Made by a program: the position numbers and the translations under genes. Shown here piece after piece: positions 1 to 7,056 of a stretch of DNA of 16,749 nucleotides (position 1 is its first letter; each line of letters starts with the position of its first letter). The notes under the pieces are model-generated. The model did no database searches. It saw only the letters and a list, made by a program, of their open reading frames with translations, and had not been told where the DNA came from. Source of the stretch: Desulfatirhabdium sp964549995 (lineage in GTDB: Bacteria > Desulfobacterota > Desulfobacteria > Desulfobacterales > Desulfatirhabdiaceae); the NCBI GenBank assembly GCA_964549995.1, contig CAZJXF010000076.1:1-16749 (forward strand). The letters are read 5' to 3'.

Positions 1-78
1 CAGGCCCGGAAATACCCCTAAATCGGGGGTAGGACGACTTTTTGCGAGCCCATCATTCGTGATGGACGCGCAAAAAGG
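1..78 (-). repeat. Truncated foldback repeat copy plus facing inverted-repeat end
   Basis: Positions 1-54 are the reverse complement of the left end of the ~310-bp repeat that is complete at 9947-10260. The outer terminal repeat is at 36-54. A second, facing copy of the terminal repeat (60-77) follows after a TTCG-like loop, so 36-78 forms a strong hairpin. The copy continues to the left of the window. Confidence 0.75.
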
Positions 79-102
79 ATCGATCTTCCGATGAGTTAAG
101 GG

Positions 103-141
103 GCCGCCAAGAGGACCGAGTGAATCGCTTGGCGGCTCTTT
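103..141. terminator. Possible hairpin terminator downstream of yjiM
   Basis: GCCGCCAAG (103-111) pairs perfectly with CTTGGCGGC (128-136) across a 16-nt loop. The T tract is weak on the plus side (TCTTT) and nearly absent on the minus side. It lies about 45 nt beyond the stop of the minus-strand yjiM gene, so it may end that transcript, or one entering from the left. Confidence 0.4.
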
Positions 142-184
142 GCATTGGAGAGGATCCTGGGGGAGATTGGGGTTTCCGGCTTAC

Positions 185-1336
185 TCATGCGGACCGAATG
201 CGTTCCACGAAGGCTTCGATCCGTGTTTCCAGTTGTCCGATATCGGAAGTGCTGTAGTCGGTTTCCAGATGTAGAACCGGAATGTGAAACCGCTCTTCGA
301 TATGGCGTTTAACGGAAAACGCCTCGATGTTGTAGGTATGGCAGCATTGCCAAGTCATATCCACCACACCCTGGATATCGAAATCCCGAATGAAATCTTC
401 GAGAAGCCGGAACCGGTTCGGGTTTGGGCTCATGCAGGAGCACGGAAGCTGCAGATACCGCATCGCCAGGGCCTGCATCGGATCGGTTTCGGCGATCGCT
501 TCGTCGATTGGATAATAGAGGCTTTTCATTCCGGTGCAGTTTTCCTGAACGATGACGATCGTTCCGGCATTTTCCAGGATGCGGATGACCTTGTCGGACC
601 CCTTGCCGACAGGTGTGCCGGTGAGCAGGATGCGGGGCCTGCTGGCTGCCGCTTCCATGATAGGTAGAGCCTCCACTTCGGCGTTCAACACCTCCAACTG
701 GTGAAGAAACGCTTCCGGATCGACGATGAACCCCCTGGTTTCGAGAACAACCAGCAGCTCTCCACCGGAAACCGGAAGCCTGCCCGAGCGGTGATGCTCG
801 ATGAGCCTCTGAAATTCTTCTTGGATGCGATTCGTCAGATGAATCTGTCTGACAAGGGCTTCCGGGGTTATGGCCTTTCCGAACCGATCTTCCAGAAATA
901 CCTGAAACCGTTCCAGCTCCTTTCGCCAGAAATGGAGGGCATGAGGCGCTTCCATGTTGCTGGGCAGATACATCATATGAAGCGGCTTGATTCGTCCCAG
1001 CAATTCGAACATCTTCTTTTTCCCATCGCAGGTTGTCTCTCCCACGATGACATCCGATGCCGCAAAATAAGGGCAGGTGTCGCTCGCTGCATATCCATAA
1101 CTCGATTTGATGAGCGGGCACAGGTTTGCCGGAAGTTCCTCTTCCGCCCGGGCGATGGGGTCCTGCTTTTTTCCGCAAAGACCGACGGAAATTCCTCCTG
1201 CAGCACGGATCAGCTCGACGGGTGCGAAAATGCAGTAAACACCGGCGATGAAGCGGCCCGTCGATCGGGCCTGGTCCAGCTCCAGCAGGCAGCGCTCGTT
1301 GTATGTCTCAAAATAATTCCAATGATCCGGTTTCAT
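185..1336 (-). CDS. yjiM: YjiM-type double-cubane-cluster protein (2-hydroxyacyl-CoA dehydratase D family)
   Basis: The protein has 383 residues, the length of E. coli YjiM. It belongs to the 2-hydroxyacyl-CoA dehydratase/benzoyl-CoA reductase component family, in the branch that includes the double-cubane cluster proteins (DCCP). Visible hallmarks are GVYCIF (Cys35), NLCPLIKSSYGY (Cys73), Cys88, GETTCDGKKK (Cys103), ENCTGM (Cys267), CSCMSP (Cys299/301), Cys332, and ETDYSTSD-GQL near the C-terminus. These match my recollection of YjiM along the whole length. Family knowledge: DCCP holds an [8Fe-9S] cluster that an ATP-dependent activator (YjiL/HgdC type) reduces to a very low potential. The physiological substrate is unknown. 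No activator gene is visible here; it could lie to the left. The ATG at 1336 puts Cys35 close to its position in YjiM, but the ribosome-binding site is poor. A 312-bp repeat lies directly upstream. Confidence 0.9.
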   Translation of the reverse strand: MKPDHWNYFETYNERCLLELDQARSTGRFIAGVYCIFAPVELIRAAGGISVGLCGKKQDPIARAEEELPANLCPLIKSSYGYAASDTCPYFAASDVIVGETTCDGKKKMFELLGRIKPLHMMYLPSNMEAPHALHFWRKELERFQVFLEDRFGKAITPEALVRQIHLTNRIQEEFQRLIEHHRSGRLPVSGGELLVVLETRGFIVDPEAFLHQLEVLNAEVEALPIMEAAASRPRILLTGTPVGKGSDKVIRILENAGTIVIVQENCTGMKSLYYPIDEAIAETDPMQALAMRYLQLPCSCMSPNPNRFRLLEDFIRDFDIQGVVDMTWQCCHTYNIEAFSVKRHIEERFHIPVLHLETDYSTSDIGQLETRIEAFVERIRSA

Positions 1337-1365
1337 GGTGGAAGCTGTCTTTCGTCAAATTCGTA

Positions 1366-1677
1366 ATGGACTCGCAAGAAGTCGCTCTACCTCCGATTGT
1401 TGATCATTTCCGGGCCTGAGCATGGGGGGAGATACGCCTTTTGATGTTGCATCGGATACTTGTTTGAAGCCGCCGGAGATCGTTGGGCCGGGCATGCAAA
1501 ACGCTCCGGCTTTTGTTTGTAAAGCTTGCTATTTCAATGCGATGCTCTCTCCTGGAGCGTTTGGCATCATGCCCGGTCCTTACGAGCTCGGGCGGCTGAG
1601 TTTATCCGATGCAACGAAAAAGGCGTGTCTCCCCCATGCGACTCGGATGAGACTTTTGGACTTTTTGCGAGACCATC
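1366..1677 (+). repeat. Complete ~312-bp foldback repeat, same family as 9947-10260
   Basis: The left end is ATGGACTCGCAAGAAGTC (1366-1383) and the right end is GACTTTTTGCGAGACCATC (1659-1677). The interior is closely similar to 9947-10260 over its whole length. The two halves are inverted repeats: the segment around 1485-1500 (GGGCCGGGCATGC) pairs with CATGCCCGGTCC near 1570. A reading frame starting at 1422 runs through it, but its differences from the other copy are nearly all amino-acid changing, so it does not look coding. It fills most of the yjiM/TIM-barrel gap. Confidence 0.85.
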
Positions 1678-1728
1678 AAGTCGTTATTGCCGTGCCGAGC
1701 CATATCGAGAAACAACCGAAATGGCTCG

Positions 1729-2586
1729 TCAGGCGATCGTCGTTTGCGAATAGCGGCGATGCGTTGCAACATCGGTTGTCGGCATGATCGAACCCAGATG
1801 TATTTCGTAATCCGAACGACGTTTGTGGAACGCTGTGGCTTCTTTCATACAGGTCAACAGGATATTCCGGGTGGATAGGATTTCTTGCGGATCGGAGAGT
1901 TCAATGGTCCACCAGGAACAGCCGGTTTGCAGCAAGCCGTTTACGATCGGCGTGAACTGATCGACATCCGTCACCGGATAATGCCGATCCGATTCATATC
2001 CGTAGATATGAACCTCTTCAAGGCGGTTGGCAAAGAGATCGATGAAATCCTTCACGGTGAGCTCACCCCGACGTACCCTGGGGCAGGAGATGGCATGGCC
2101 GATATCCAAGGTGATTTTGGCACCGGAGCGTTCGGACCATGCCAAGATGCTTTCCGGATGACTTGCTTCGCCGTCCCGAAGGTTTTCGATACAGACGGTT
2201 ACCCCGGATCGTTTTCCTTCTTCTACGAGTATGGAGAGATTATCTACGGCCTTCTCGGAATCGAAGGGTTCATCCCAGCACAGATGCAGGTGGAACGTCA
2301 CCACCGTCGGACAGCAACCCTGCAGGGCTTTCAGTGTTTTTCTGTGGATCTGCATGGCCGCCTTCGATACGGTATCATCCGGATGTCCGATGTCCCATCC
2401 GTAATAGCGGCCGTGAAAGCGCTCCGGAACGCCGATGTCACGGGAGGCTTTCAGATGATCCGGAATCCGGTCGAATCCAGCAATATCGGGCGTATATTCG
2501 ACGGCAAAACCATGAGACATGGCCCAGGGAACCAGGGTTTGCGCATTGCTGGCAGGGACGGACACCGCTATGACCGGAGCGGGCAT
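1729..2586 (-). CDS. Sugar-phosphate isomerase/epimerase-like TIM-barrel protein (AP_endonuc_2 superfamily)
   Basis: The protein has 285 residues with the pattern of the xylose-isomerase-like TIM barrel: strand motifs TFHLHL, CIENLRDG, ITLDIGHAIS, EEVHIYGYESDRHYPV and WTIELSD. The His, Glu and Asp residues in these motifs are in positions that usually bind a divalent metal. This superfamily includes sugar isomerases, endonuclease IV and the cobamide-remodelling enzyme CbiR, so the substrate cannot be read from the sequence. The start is uncertain. The ATG at 2586 precedes the first barrel strand (APVIAVSVP), but no good ribosome-binding site precedes it. An in-frame ATG at 2646 would add 20 residues of low-complexity character. 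The last ~30 residues lie beyond the barrel and look unconserved. Repeats lie on both sides, so co-transcription with its neighbours is uncertain. Confidence 0.75.
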   Translation of the reverse strand: MPAPVIAVSVPASNAQTLVPWAMSHGFAVEYTPDIAGFDRIPDHLKASRDIGVPERFHGRYYGWDIGHPDDTVSKAAMQIHRKTLKALQGCCPTVVTFHLHLCWDEPFDSEKAVDNLSILVEEGKRSGVTVCIENLRDGEASHPESILAWSERSGAKITLDIGHAISCPRVRRGELTVKDFIDLFANRLEEVHIYGYESDRHYPVTDVDQFTPIVNGLLQTGCSWWTIELSDPQEILSTRNILLTCMKEATAFHKRRSDYEIHLGSIMPTTDVATHRRYSQTTIA

Positions 2587-2908
2587 ACGGTAGGGATATT
2601 TTCGTGGGGGGCCATCCGAATCGTTGGCCGATTGAAATGAGATCATTGAAAGTCCATGTGCTGAGCGATGTTTTCCCGGAAAACCGGAGACGGTGCTGTA
2701 TGGGGATCCATCCTTTCCCATCGAGAGCTGAGCATTCCAGAACTTCGAATGTATGCAAGAGAAGATGATGAAATCGGATGGCTTCTCCGTAATGTCCTGC
2801 GGCACCTTTCGAACCGATTCTGTCGTGCCTTCGAAGAAGAAGTGCATCTATACATGTGAAGCCGATACAGATCAAATTCATTATAGTTATCGAGGACGGC
2901 ACATGATT
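2587..2908. other. Intergenic stretch, no supported gene
   Basis: I see no gene here. Reading frames exist on both strands (for example plus 2668-2859), but none has a ribosome-binding site or a recognisable motif. Part of it may be 5' coding sequence of the TIM-barrel gene if that gene starts further upstream. Confidence 0.4.
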
Positions 2909-3033
2909 GACGGCTTCGCAAAAAGGCCGGATGCTGTGTCGTGCTGCATCCCTCGTCGTTGCGGCGTACGTCTAAGTACGCCTCACTCCTCGGGATTTGC
3001 ACTCCTTGCCTGCGGTCTTTTTTCGAAGCCGTC
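2909..3033. repeat. 125-bp palindromic repeat with inner hairpin
   Basis: The ends GACGGCTTCGCAAAAAGGCC (from 2909) and GGTCTTTTTTCGAAGCCGTC (to 3033) are inverted repeats of about 20 bp. At the centre GGCGTAC (2963-2969) pairs perfectly with GTACGCC (2976-2982). The block is bracketed at a distance by the direct repeat CATGATTGA at 2902-2910 and 3061-3069. Its ends resemble, but differ from, those of the 310-bp family. Confidence 0.8.
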
Positions 3034-3040
3034 CATATGT

Positions 3041-3084
3041 TGGAGTTTTTGCGAGTCCCTCATGATTGATGGGATCGCAAGACG
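3041..3084. repeat. Degenerate facing pair of 310-bp-family terminal repeats
   Basis: GAGTTTTTGCGAGTCCCTCAT (about 3043-3063) faces GATGGGATCGCAAGACGCC (3067-3084) across a short loop. This is the same TIR-loop-TIR arrangement as at 36-77 and 9921-9965. It ends 3 nt before the methyltransferase stop codon and could act as a 3'-end hairpin for that transcript. Confidence 0.6.
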
Positions 3085-3087
3085 CCG

Positions 3088-3711
3088 TCAGATCTTGACC
3101 GCATCCAGCAGATAGCACCCTGGGCGATCTTCGAAGTGTTGAATCTTCAGCCCGTTGCTTTCGAAGAGCTTTCGCATTCGCGATTCCTTCGGAAGCCGGT
3201 CGTTTCGGACGGGATCCGCTTTCCGGTGCATGTTGTTCAGTTCCGCGGATCCCATGAAGTGCGAAACGATCAGATGGCCGTACACTTTCAGAGTTTGGGT
3301 CAGTACCCCCAGCGTTGTTTCCGGATGGGTGAAATGCGGAAAGACGGCATGGCAGACGACGGCATCGAAGAAGTGAGGGGGCAAATCCAATTGCTCGACG
3401 GCATCACAGCGAAGATCGAGATGGCGAAAACCGGCGTTTCTGCTTCGGCACACATCCATCATGCCCGGGCTGATATCGGCAGCCAACACATAGCCGGTTT
3501 CGCCTACGGCAAGGCAAAGGATTCCCGTCAGACGACCGGTGCCGCATCCGGGTTCGAGTACCTTGCTTCCAATACCGATGCCCGCCATTCGGAGCATGCG
3601 GTCGATATGGCGGGTCTCATCGGGTGTGTAGGCATCGTTGGCCCATGCCTCCTTCGCTTGACGATCGAAGAAATCCGCCTTCTTCGGATCGATCCGAACC
3701 ATCCTTTTCAT
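3088..3711 (-). CDS. Class I SAM-dependent methyltransferase
   Basis: The protein has 207 residues. SAM-binding motif I is VLEPGCGTGRLT (about residues 50-61), the acidic residue after strand 2 is in LAADISPGMM, and the motif after that reads FDAVVCHAVFPHF. The C-terminal half has ISHF-type strand VSHFMGSAELNNMH followed by DRLP and DRPGCYLLDAVKI. That ending is typical of a small-molecule methyltransferase subgroup often found near transport genes in anaerobes (from memory). ATG 3711 is preferred: AGGAGG (3721-3726) lies 9 nt upstream; a TTG at 3714 is possible. The gene begins 27 nt after the TonB receptor stop, so the two are probably co-transcribed. Substrate unknown. Confidence 0.85.
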   Translation of the reverse strand: MKRMVRIDPKKADFFDRQAKEAWANDAYTPDETRHIDRMLRMAGIGIGSKVLEPGCGTGRLTGILCLAVGETGYVLAADISPGMMDVCRSRNAGFRHLDLRCDAVEQLDLPPHFFDAVVCHAVFPHFTHPETTLGVLTQTLKVYGHLIVSHFMGSAELNNMHRKADPVRNDRLPKESRMRKLFESNGLKIQHFEDRPGCYLLDAVKI

Positions 3712-3738
3712 CAAGGGTTTTCCTCCTGATCCGGATTT

Positions 3739-5697
3739 TCAGAACGTTAGTCGGAGGCCCAGCATGCCGTTGATTCCAGGCATGGGATAACCGGGAAGAT
3801 ATTCATAAGAGGTATCGGTGATGTTTTCGACGGCAAGGAAAAGTTCCGCCTGGTTCCCGTTCCAGGGAAAATGATAGCCGATTTTGCCGTTGAGCAGGAA
3901 ATAATCGCTGATTTCCTGCGTGTTCGTTGCATTGAGTCTTCTGGCCTGCGAATCGACGTACATGTCATCGACATACTGGCAATCGAGGCCCAGCTTGAAA
4001 GCCTCCAAAAATCGCCAGTTCATTCCGGCGCTGTAGGTGACTTTTGGAGCATAGGGCAGGTCGGAAGGTTCTGGATCCAAGAGGGTGATGCCTGCGAACA
4101 AAGACAGGTCGGAAGTGGGCTGGACGCTTACGGAAGCTTCGACACCCTGGATCCGGTAGGATTCGATGTTTGCCCAGACCGGGGGAGATGGCGGGGGTGG
4201 AACGATGACATAACGGTCTTTTCCATCGTCGTAGAACCAGGTGAGCTCGGCTGTCGCCAGTTGACCAAAAGTGTGGCTGATGCCGATTTCGTAATGGTCC
4301 ACCAGTTCCGGGTTCAGGTTCTTCCAACTGGTTTTCAGAGCCGGGTTGACTTTTTCGGATACCACGACAACGTCCAGGCCGGGGTAAATGACGCCCTTTG
4401 CATATCCCGCATGCAATTCGGTTTGGCGGTATCCGAAAACCATTCCGGCATGGGGGGACCATTCCGAATCGAAATCGCTGTTGTCGTAATACCGAGCCCC
4501 TGCAGAAGGTGTCCAGTAAAAACCGTCCTTGTTTCCAAACGTATGGTTGACCGCCGCATAGGGGGAGACAATGGTGAAATGGTGGCCCGCCCAGGATTTG
4601 TTCGAGCCGTCCGTGTACAGATCGTCATAGTCTCCATCGGTCAAGTCCCAATCCAAACCGGTGAGAACCTCGCCTCCTTTCCAGAAGTGGAAGCTCTCTT
4701 TGGCCTTCGCGCCGTAGAAAAGAAAGTTGTTGTAGAGATTCTCCCGAACCCCGCTCTTGCTGGTCGGCTGATTGAGCCAGTTGCCTTCTCCGGAATTCCG
4801 ATACAATTTGACGAATCCACTTGCCGTATCATAGCGGTTTTCCAGAGTAACGACGTTCATCCAGCTGTTGGTTTCATAGGTTCCAGCCTTCGATGGAACG
4901 GGCGCGCCTTCCTTCCCCGGGTCGGATGCCGAATTGTCGTTTTCGAGGGAAAACGCCGACAGCTTCCAGTTCGGTGAAAAACGGTAACCCACCCTCCCGT
5001 AGGCATCCTTCAATTCACCGGTTGCATCCTCACGATGACCGTCGGAGGTCCGATACCCACCGCTGACGTAATAATCCAGATCGTTCAGCTTTCCGCCGTG
5101 GTCCAGGGTGGCAATTCCGGTTCGATAGCTGCCCCCTTCCAAGCGCAGCTTGCTGCGAAACCCTTCATCCCGTTTTTCCTTGGGAACGATGTTGATGACG
5201 GCGAAGGCATTTCCGAATATGTATGGCTGTGGGCTCTTGTAGACTTCGATCGCGTGCGCCGGATCGATGGACATCAGATCCAGCAGGGGGTGGTTCCAAA
5301 CACTCATGTACATGGGGATCCCGTCGATCAGCATCTTGATTTCGGCTCCGGGTCTGCTGGATCCCATGCCCCGGATGAACACCGCACCACCGGAAGCTCC
5401 TCCGAAAGAGCCAATCGGGTTGTAACGGGTGATGTTGACGCCTGGGGTTTTCCGCAATGCCGTGCTCAGGTCCTGTGCGTTCATGTCATCCATTTGTTGC
5501 TCGGTTACGGTGGTTTTCTGACCGGCATAGGCATCGACCTCGTTGCCTTCGATGATGGGGGTACCGACAACCACAATGGACGGTATTTCATAGGGCTTTT
5601 CCGTTTCAGCGGCCAATGCGTCCAAATGTGAAGCAATGGTCAGTACCAGAAACCAGATCGACAGATGCAATCGCTTCTTGAGAAACATGGTGTTCAT
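3739..5697 (-). CDS. TonB-dependent outer-membrane receptor
   Basis: The protein has 652 residues. Residues 1-30 are a signal peptide (MFLKKRLHL, hydrophobic core, ALAA cleavage site). A TonB-box-like stretch IPSIVVVGT lies at 38-46. The plug domain follows, with DLSTALRKTPGVNITRY, VFIRGMGSSRPGAEIKMLIDGIPM and AVINIVPK. The rest is a 22-strand-type barrel rich in alternating aromatic residues, ending in LGLRLTF with the C-terminal Phe typical of barrels inserted by BAM. A proline run (VPPPPSPPVW) sits in a probable loop. ATG 5697 is chosen because AGGAGG lies 7 nt upstream and the signal peptide starts there; an upstream in-frame ATG adds an unlikely 26 residues. Length and plug resemble BtuB/siderophore receptors, but the ligand is not determinable. 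An upstream leader hairpin may control it. Confidence 0.95.
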   Translation of the reverse strand: MNTMFLKKRLHLSIWFLVLTIASHLDALAAETEKPYEIPSIVVVGTPIIEGNEVDAYAGQKTTVTEQQMDDMNAQDLSTALRKTPGVNITRYNPIGSFGGASGGAVFIRGMGSSRPGAEIKMLIDGIPMYMSVWNHPLLDLMSIDPAHAIEVYKSPQPYIFGNAFAVINIVPKEKRDEGFRSKLRLEGGSYRTGIATLDHGGKLNDLDYYVSGGYRTSDGHREDATGELKDAYGRVGYRFSPNWKLSAFSLENDNSASDPGKEGAPVPSKAGTYETNSWMNVVTLENRYDTASGFVKLYRNSGEGNWLNQPTSKSGVRENLYNNFLFYGAKAKESFHFWKGGEVLTGLDWDLTDGDYDDLYTDGSNKSWAGHHFTIVSPYAAVNHTFGNKDGFYWTPSAGARYYDNSDFDSEWSPHAGMVFGYRQTELHAGYAKGVIYPGLDVVVVSEKVNPALKTSWKNLNPELVDHYEIGISHTFGQLATAELTWFYDDGKDRYVIVPPPPSPPVWANIESYRIQGVEASVSVQPTSDLSLFAGITLLDPEPSDLPYAPKVTYSAGMNWRFLEAFKLGLDCQYVDDMYVDSQARRLNATNTQEISDYFLLNGKIGYHFPWNGNQAELFLAVENITDTSYEYLPGYPMPGINGMLGLRLTF

Positions 5698-5749
5698 GGA
5701 ACTTCCTCCTGTGGATGAATGCTCGGCTTTTGTTCGGGACTTATAAGCT

Positions 5750-5808
5750 CGAAAACAAAAAAGCCATGAAAGCAAGATCCCCGAGCGGGGGAAATCGCCT
5801 TCATGGCT
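5750..5808 (-). terminator. Strong hairpin plus U tract in the receptor leader (terminator or attenuator)
   Basis: On the minus strand AGCCATGAAGGC (5808-5797) pairs with GCTTTCATGGCT (5773-5762) over 12 bp with one G-U pair. An inner CCCC/GGGG stem lies between them, and TTTTTTGTTTTC follows (5761-5750). It lies 53 nt before the receptor ATG and about 125 nt beyond the aminotransferase stop. It either ends the upstream operon or attenuates receptor expression. Confidence 0.75.
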
Positions 5809-5883
5809 GAATCAATAAAAAATGGACTACCCAAAATGTCGAACAACGACCGGCTTCTGCCGATCACTTAGAAAGACGGATTT

Positions 5884-5912
5884 CTGCTAACTCATTTTCT
5901 CCGACCTGTCAA
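5884..5912 (-). promoter_or_regulatory. Candidate sigma-70 promoter for the TonB receptor
   Basis: On the minus strand TTGACA (5912-5907) is followed after 17 nt by TAGCAG (5889-5884). The -35 matches perfectly and the -10 is poor. If used, it gives a leader of about 180 nt holding the hairpin pair described at 5750-5808. Confidence 0.4.
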
Positions 5913-5931
5913 TGGTTTTTCAAGTCATACG

Positions 5932-7053
5932 TCATGAAGAATCCCGGCCGGCTTCCGTAAACACCTCCTGCAGCGCCTTTGCGAAGGCTTCCATCACCGG
6001 CATTTCCCGGATGGTGATGCGGATCCAACCCGGAAACCGGAAGCCGGTCATGGTGCGGATCATGAACCCCCGTTTCATGAGCTTGCGGTACAGCAAGGTG
6101 TCGTTCATCGGGGTTTTCATCATGACGTAATTGCCTTCTCCGCTCTGAGAGGGAAAGTTCAGTTCCGCAGCCACATTTTTCAGGAAACGCTTGCCTTCTT
6201 TCATGAGGGCACGGGTCTTTTCGATGTGCTCCCGGTCGTCCGAAAGGGCGGCTTGGGCCGCTTCCTGAGCGGGACGGTTCACCGAGTAGGCCACCACGGT
6301 TTTTCGGATGAATTGCGCCAGGGTTTCGGATGCCGCCAAATAGCCGATACGAAGACCCGCCAGGGCATACATTTTAGAAAAGGTCCGAAACACGACCACG
6401 TTTTCGAAGGTTTGCATCAGTTCGTATCCGTCCGGAAAGTCCGTGTCCTCGACATATTCCCGATAGGCTTCGTCCACCACGACGATGCAGCGATTGTCCA
6501 CCTGCTCGAGGAAGCGCTGCATGCGGCTTCGGTTCCACCAGGTGCCCGTGGGGTTGTTGGGGTTGCACAGAAAAACGATCTTGGTGCGTTCGTCGATCCG
6601 CGACAGGATGCCTGCATCGTCGAAGGTGAAGTCCTTCAGAGGAACGAGCCTCGGCTCCACCCCCGAAAAACTGGCCACCCATTCGTAGACGGCAAAGGTT
6701 CGATCCGCTGTGACGATGTTGTCCCCAGGCTCGCAGAAGGCCTTGATGACGGCCGTGATCACCTCGCAGGAACCGTTTCCCACCAGAAAGCTGTCCGGAT
6801 CCCGTCCAAAGCGCTCGGACAAGGTCCTTCTCAAGGCATAGGAGTCGCCGCTCGGATAGAGGGCGGCCTTTTCCGGAGGAAAGCGTCGGATGATGTCCGC
6901 TGCAGCCGGCGGCGGGCCGAAGGGATTCTCGTTGTTGTTCAGCCGATGCAGAAAACAGCAGCCGTATTCCTGCATCAGGACATCGTCGGGCTTACTGGGG
7001 ATGTAGGCCTCGAAGGCTTGCACATATTCCGGAATCAGCGTGCTCCAGTCCAT
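5932..7053 (-). CDS. HisC-like PLP-dependent aminotransferase (class I/II fold)
   Basis: The protein has 373 residues and looks like histidinol-phosphate aminotransferase. Motifs are LNNNENPFGPP (about 38-48), YPSGDSYALRRTL, CNPNNPTG (163-170), VVVDEAY with Asp194, FSK with the PLP Lys227, and LRIGYLAA. The C-terminal segment reads GWIRITIREMPVMEAF, where HisC usually has a Gly after RITI, so the phosphate-binding end is slightly off consensus. Its ATG follows the stop of the ATPase/GNAT gene by 3 nt, with the Shine-Dalgarno AGGAAAGG inside the end of that gene, so translation is coupled. No other his gene is present, so a role outside histidine synthesis is plausible. CobD-type threonine-phosphate decarboxylase is a relative, but the N-terminus does not fit it. 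Confidence 0.85.
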   Translation of the reverse strand: MDWSTLIPEYVQAFEAYIPSKPDDVLMQEYGCCFLHRLNNNENPFGPPPAAADIIRRFPPEKAALYPSGDSYALRRTLSERFGRDPDSFLVGNGSCEVITAVIKAFCEPGDNIVTADRTFAVYEWVASFSGVEPRLVPLKDFTFDDAGILSRIDERTKIVFLCNPNNPTGTWWNRSRMQRFLEQVDNRCIVVVDEAYREYVEDTDFPDGYELMQTFENVVVFRTFSKMYALAGLRIGYLAASETLAQFIRKTVVAYSVNRPAQEAAQAALSDDREHIEKTRALMKEGKRFLKNVAAELNFPSQSGEGNYVMMKTPMNDTLLYRKLMKRGFMIRTMTGFRFPGWIRITIREMPVMEAFAKALQEVFTEAGRDSS

Positions 7054-7056
7054 CGC

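Noticed and set aside
1422..1787. Open frame inside the 1366-1677 repeat, resembling a frame at 9998-10264
   Set aside because: The two frames are alike only because the repeats are alike. Of roughly eighteen codons that differ, only about two are synonymous, and a one-base indel shifts the frame near the end, so there is no sign of selection on a protein.
2668..2859. 63-codon plus-strand frame between the TIM-barrel and methyltransferase genes
   Set aside because: No ribosome-binding site, no recognisable motif, and it lies opposite a possible 5' extension of the TIM-barrel gene.
5698..5775. 26-residue extension of the TonB receptor
   Set aside because: It would run through the Shine-Dalgarno site and the leader; the signal peptide starts at the ATG with AGGAGG in front.
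5698..5931. Cobalamin riboswitch before the TonB receptor
   Set aside because: I looked for a B12-box-like sequence and found none; the structure is small hairpins only.
5932..7053. Assignment of the aminotransferase as CobD (threonine-phosphate decarboxylase)
   Set aside because: The N-terminus and motif order fit HisC better, and the early HGGN-type motif usual in CobD is absent.
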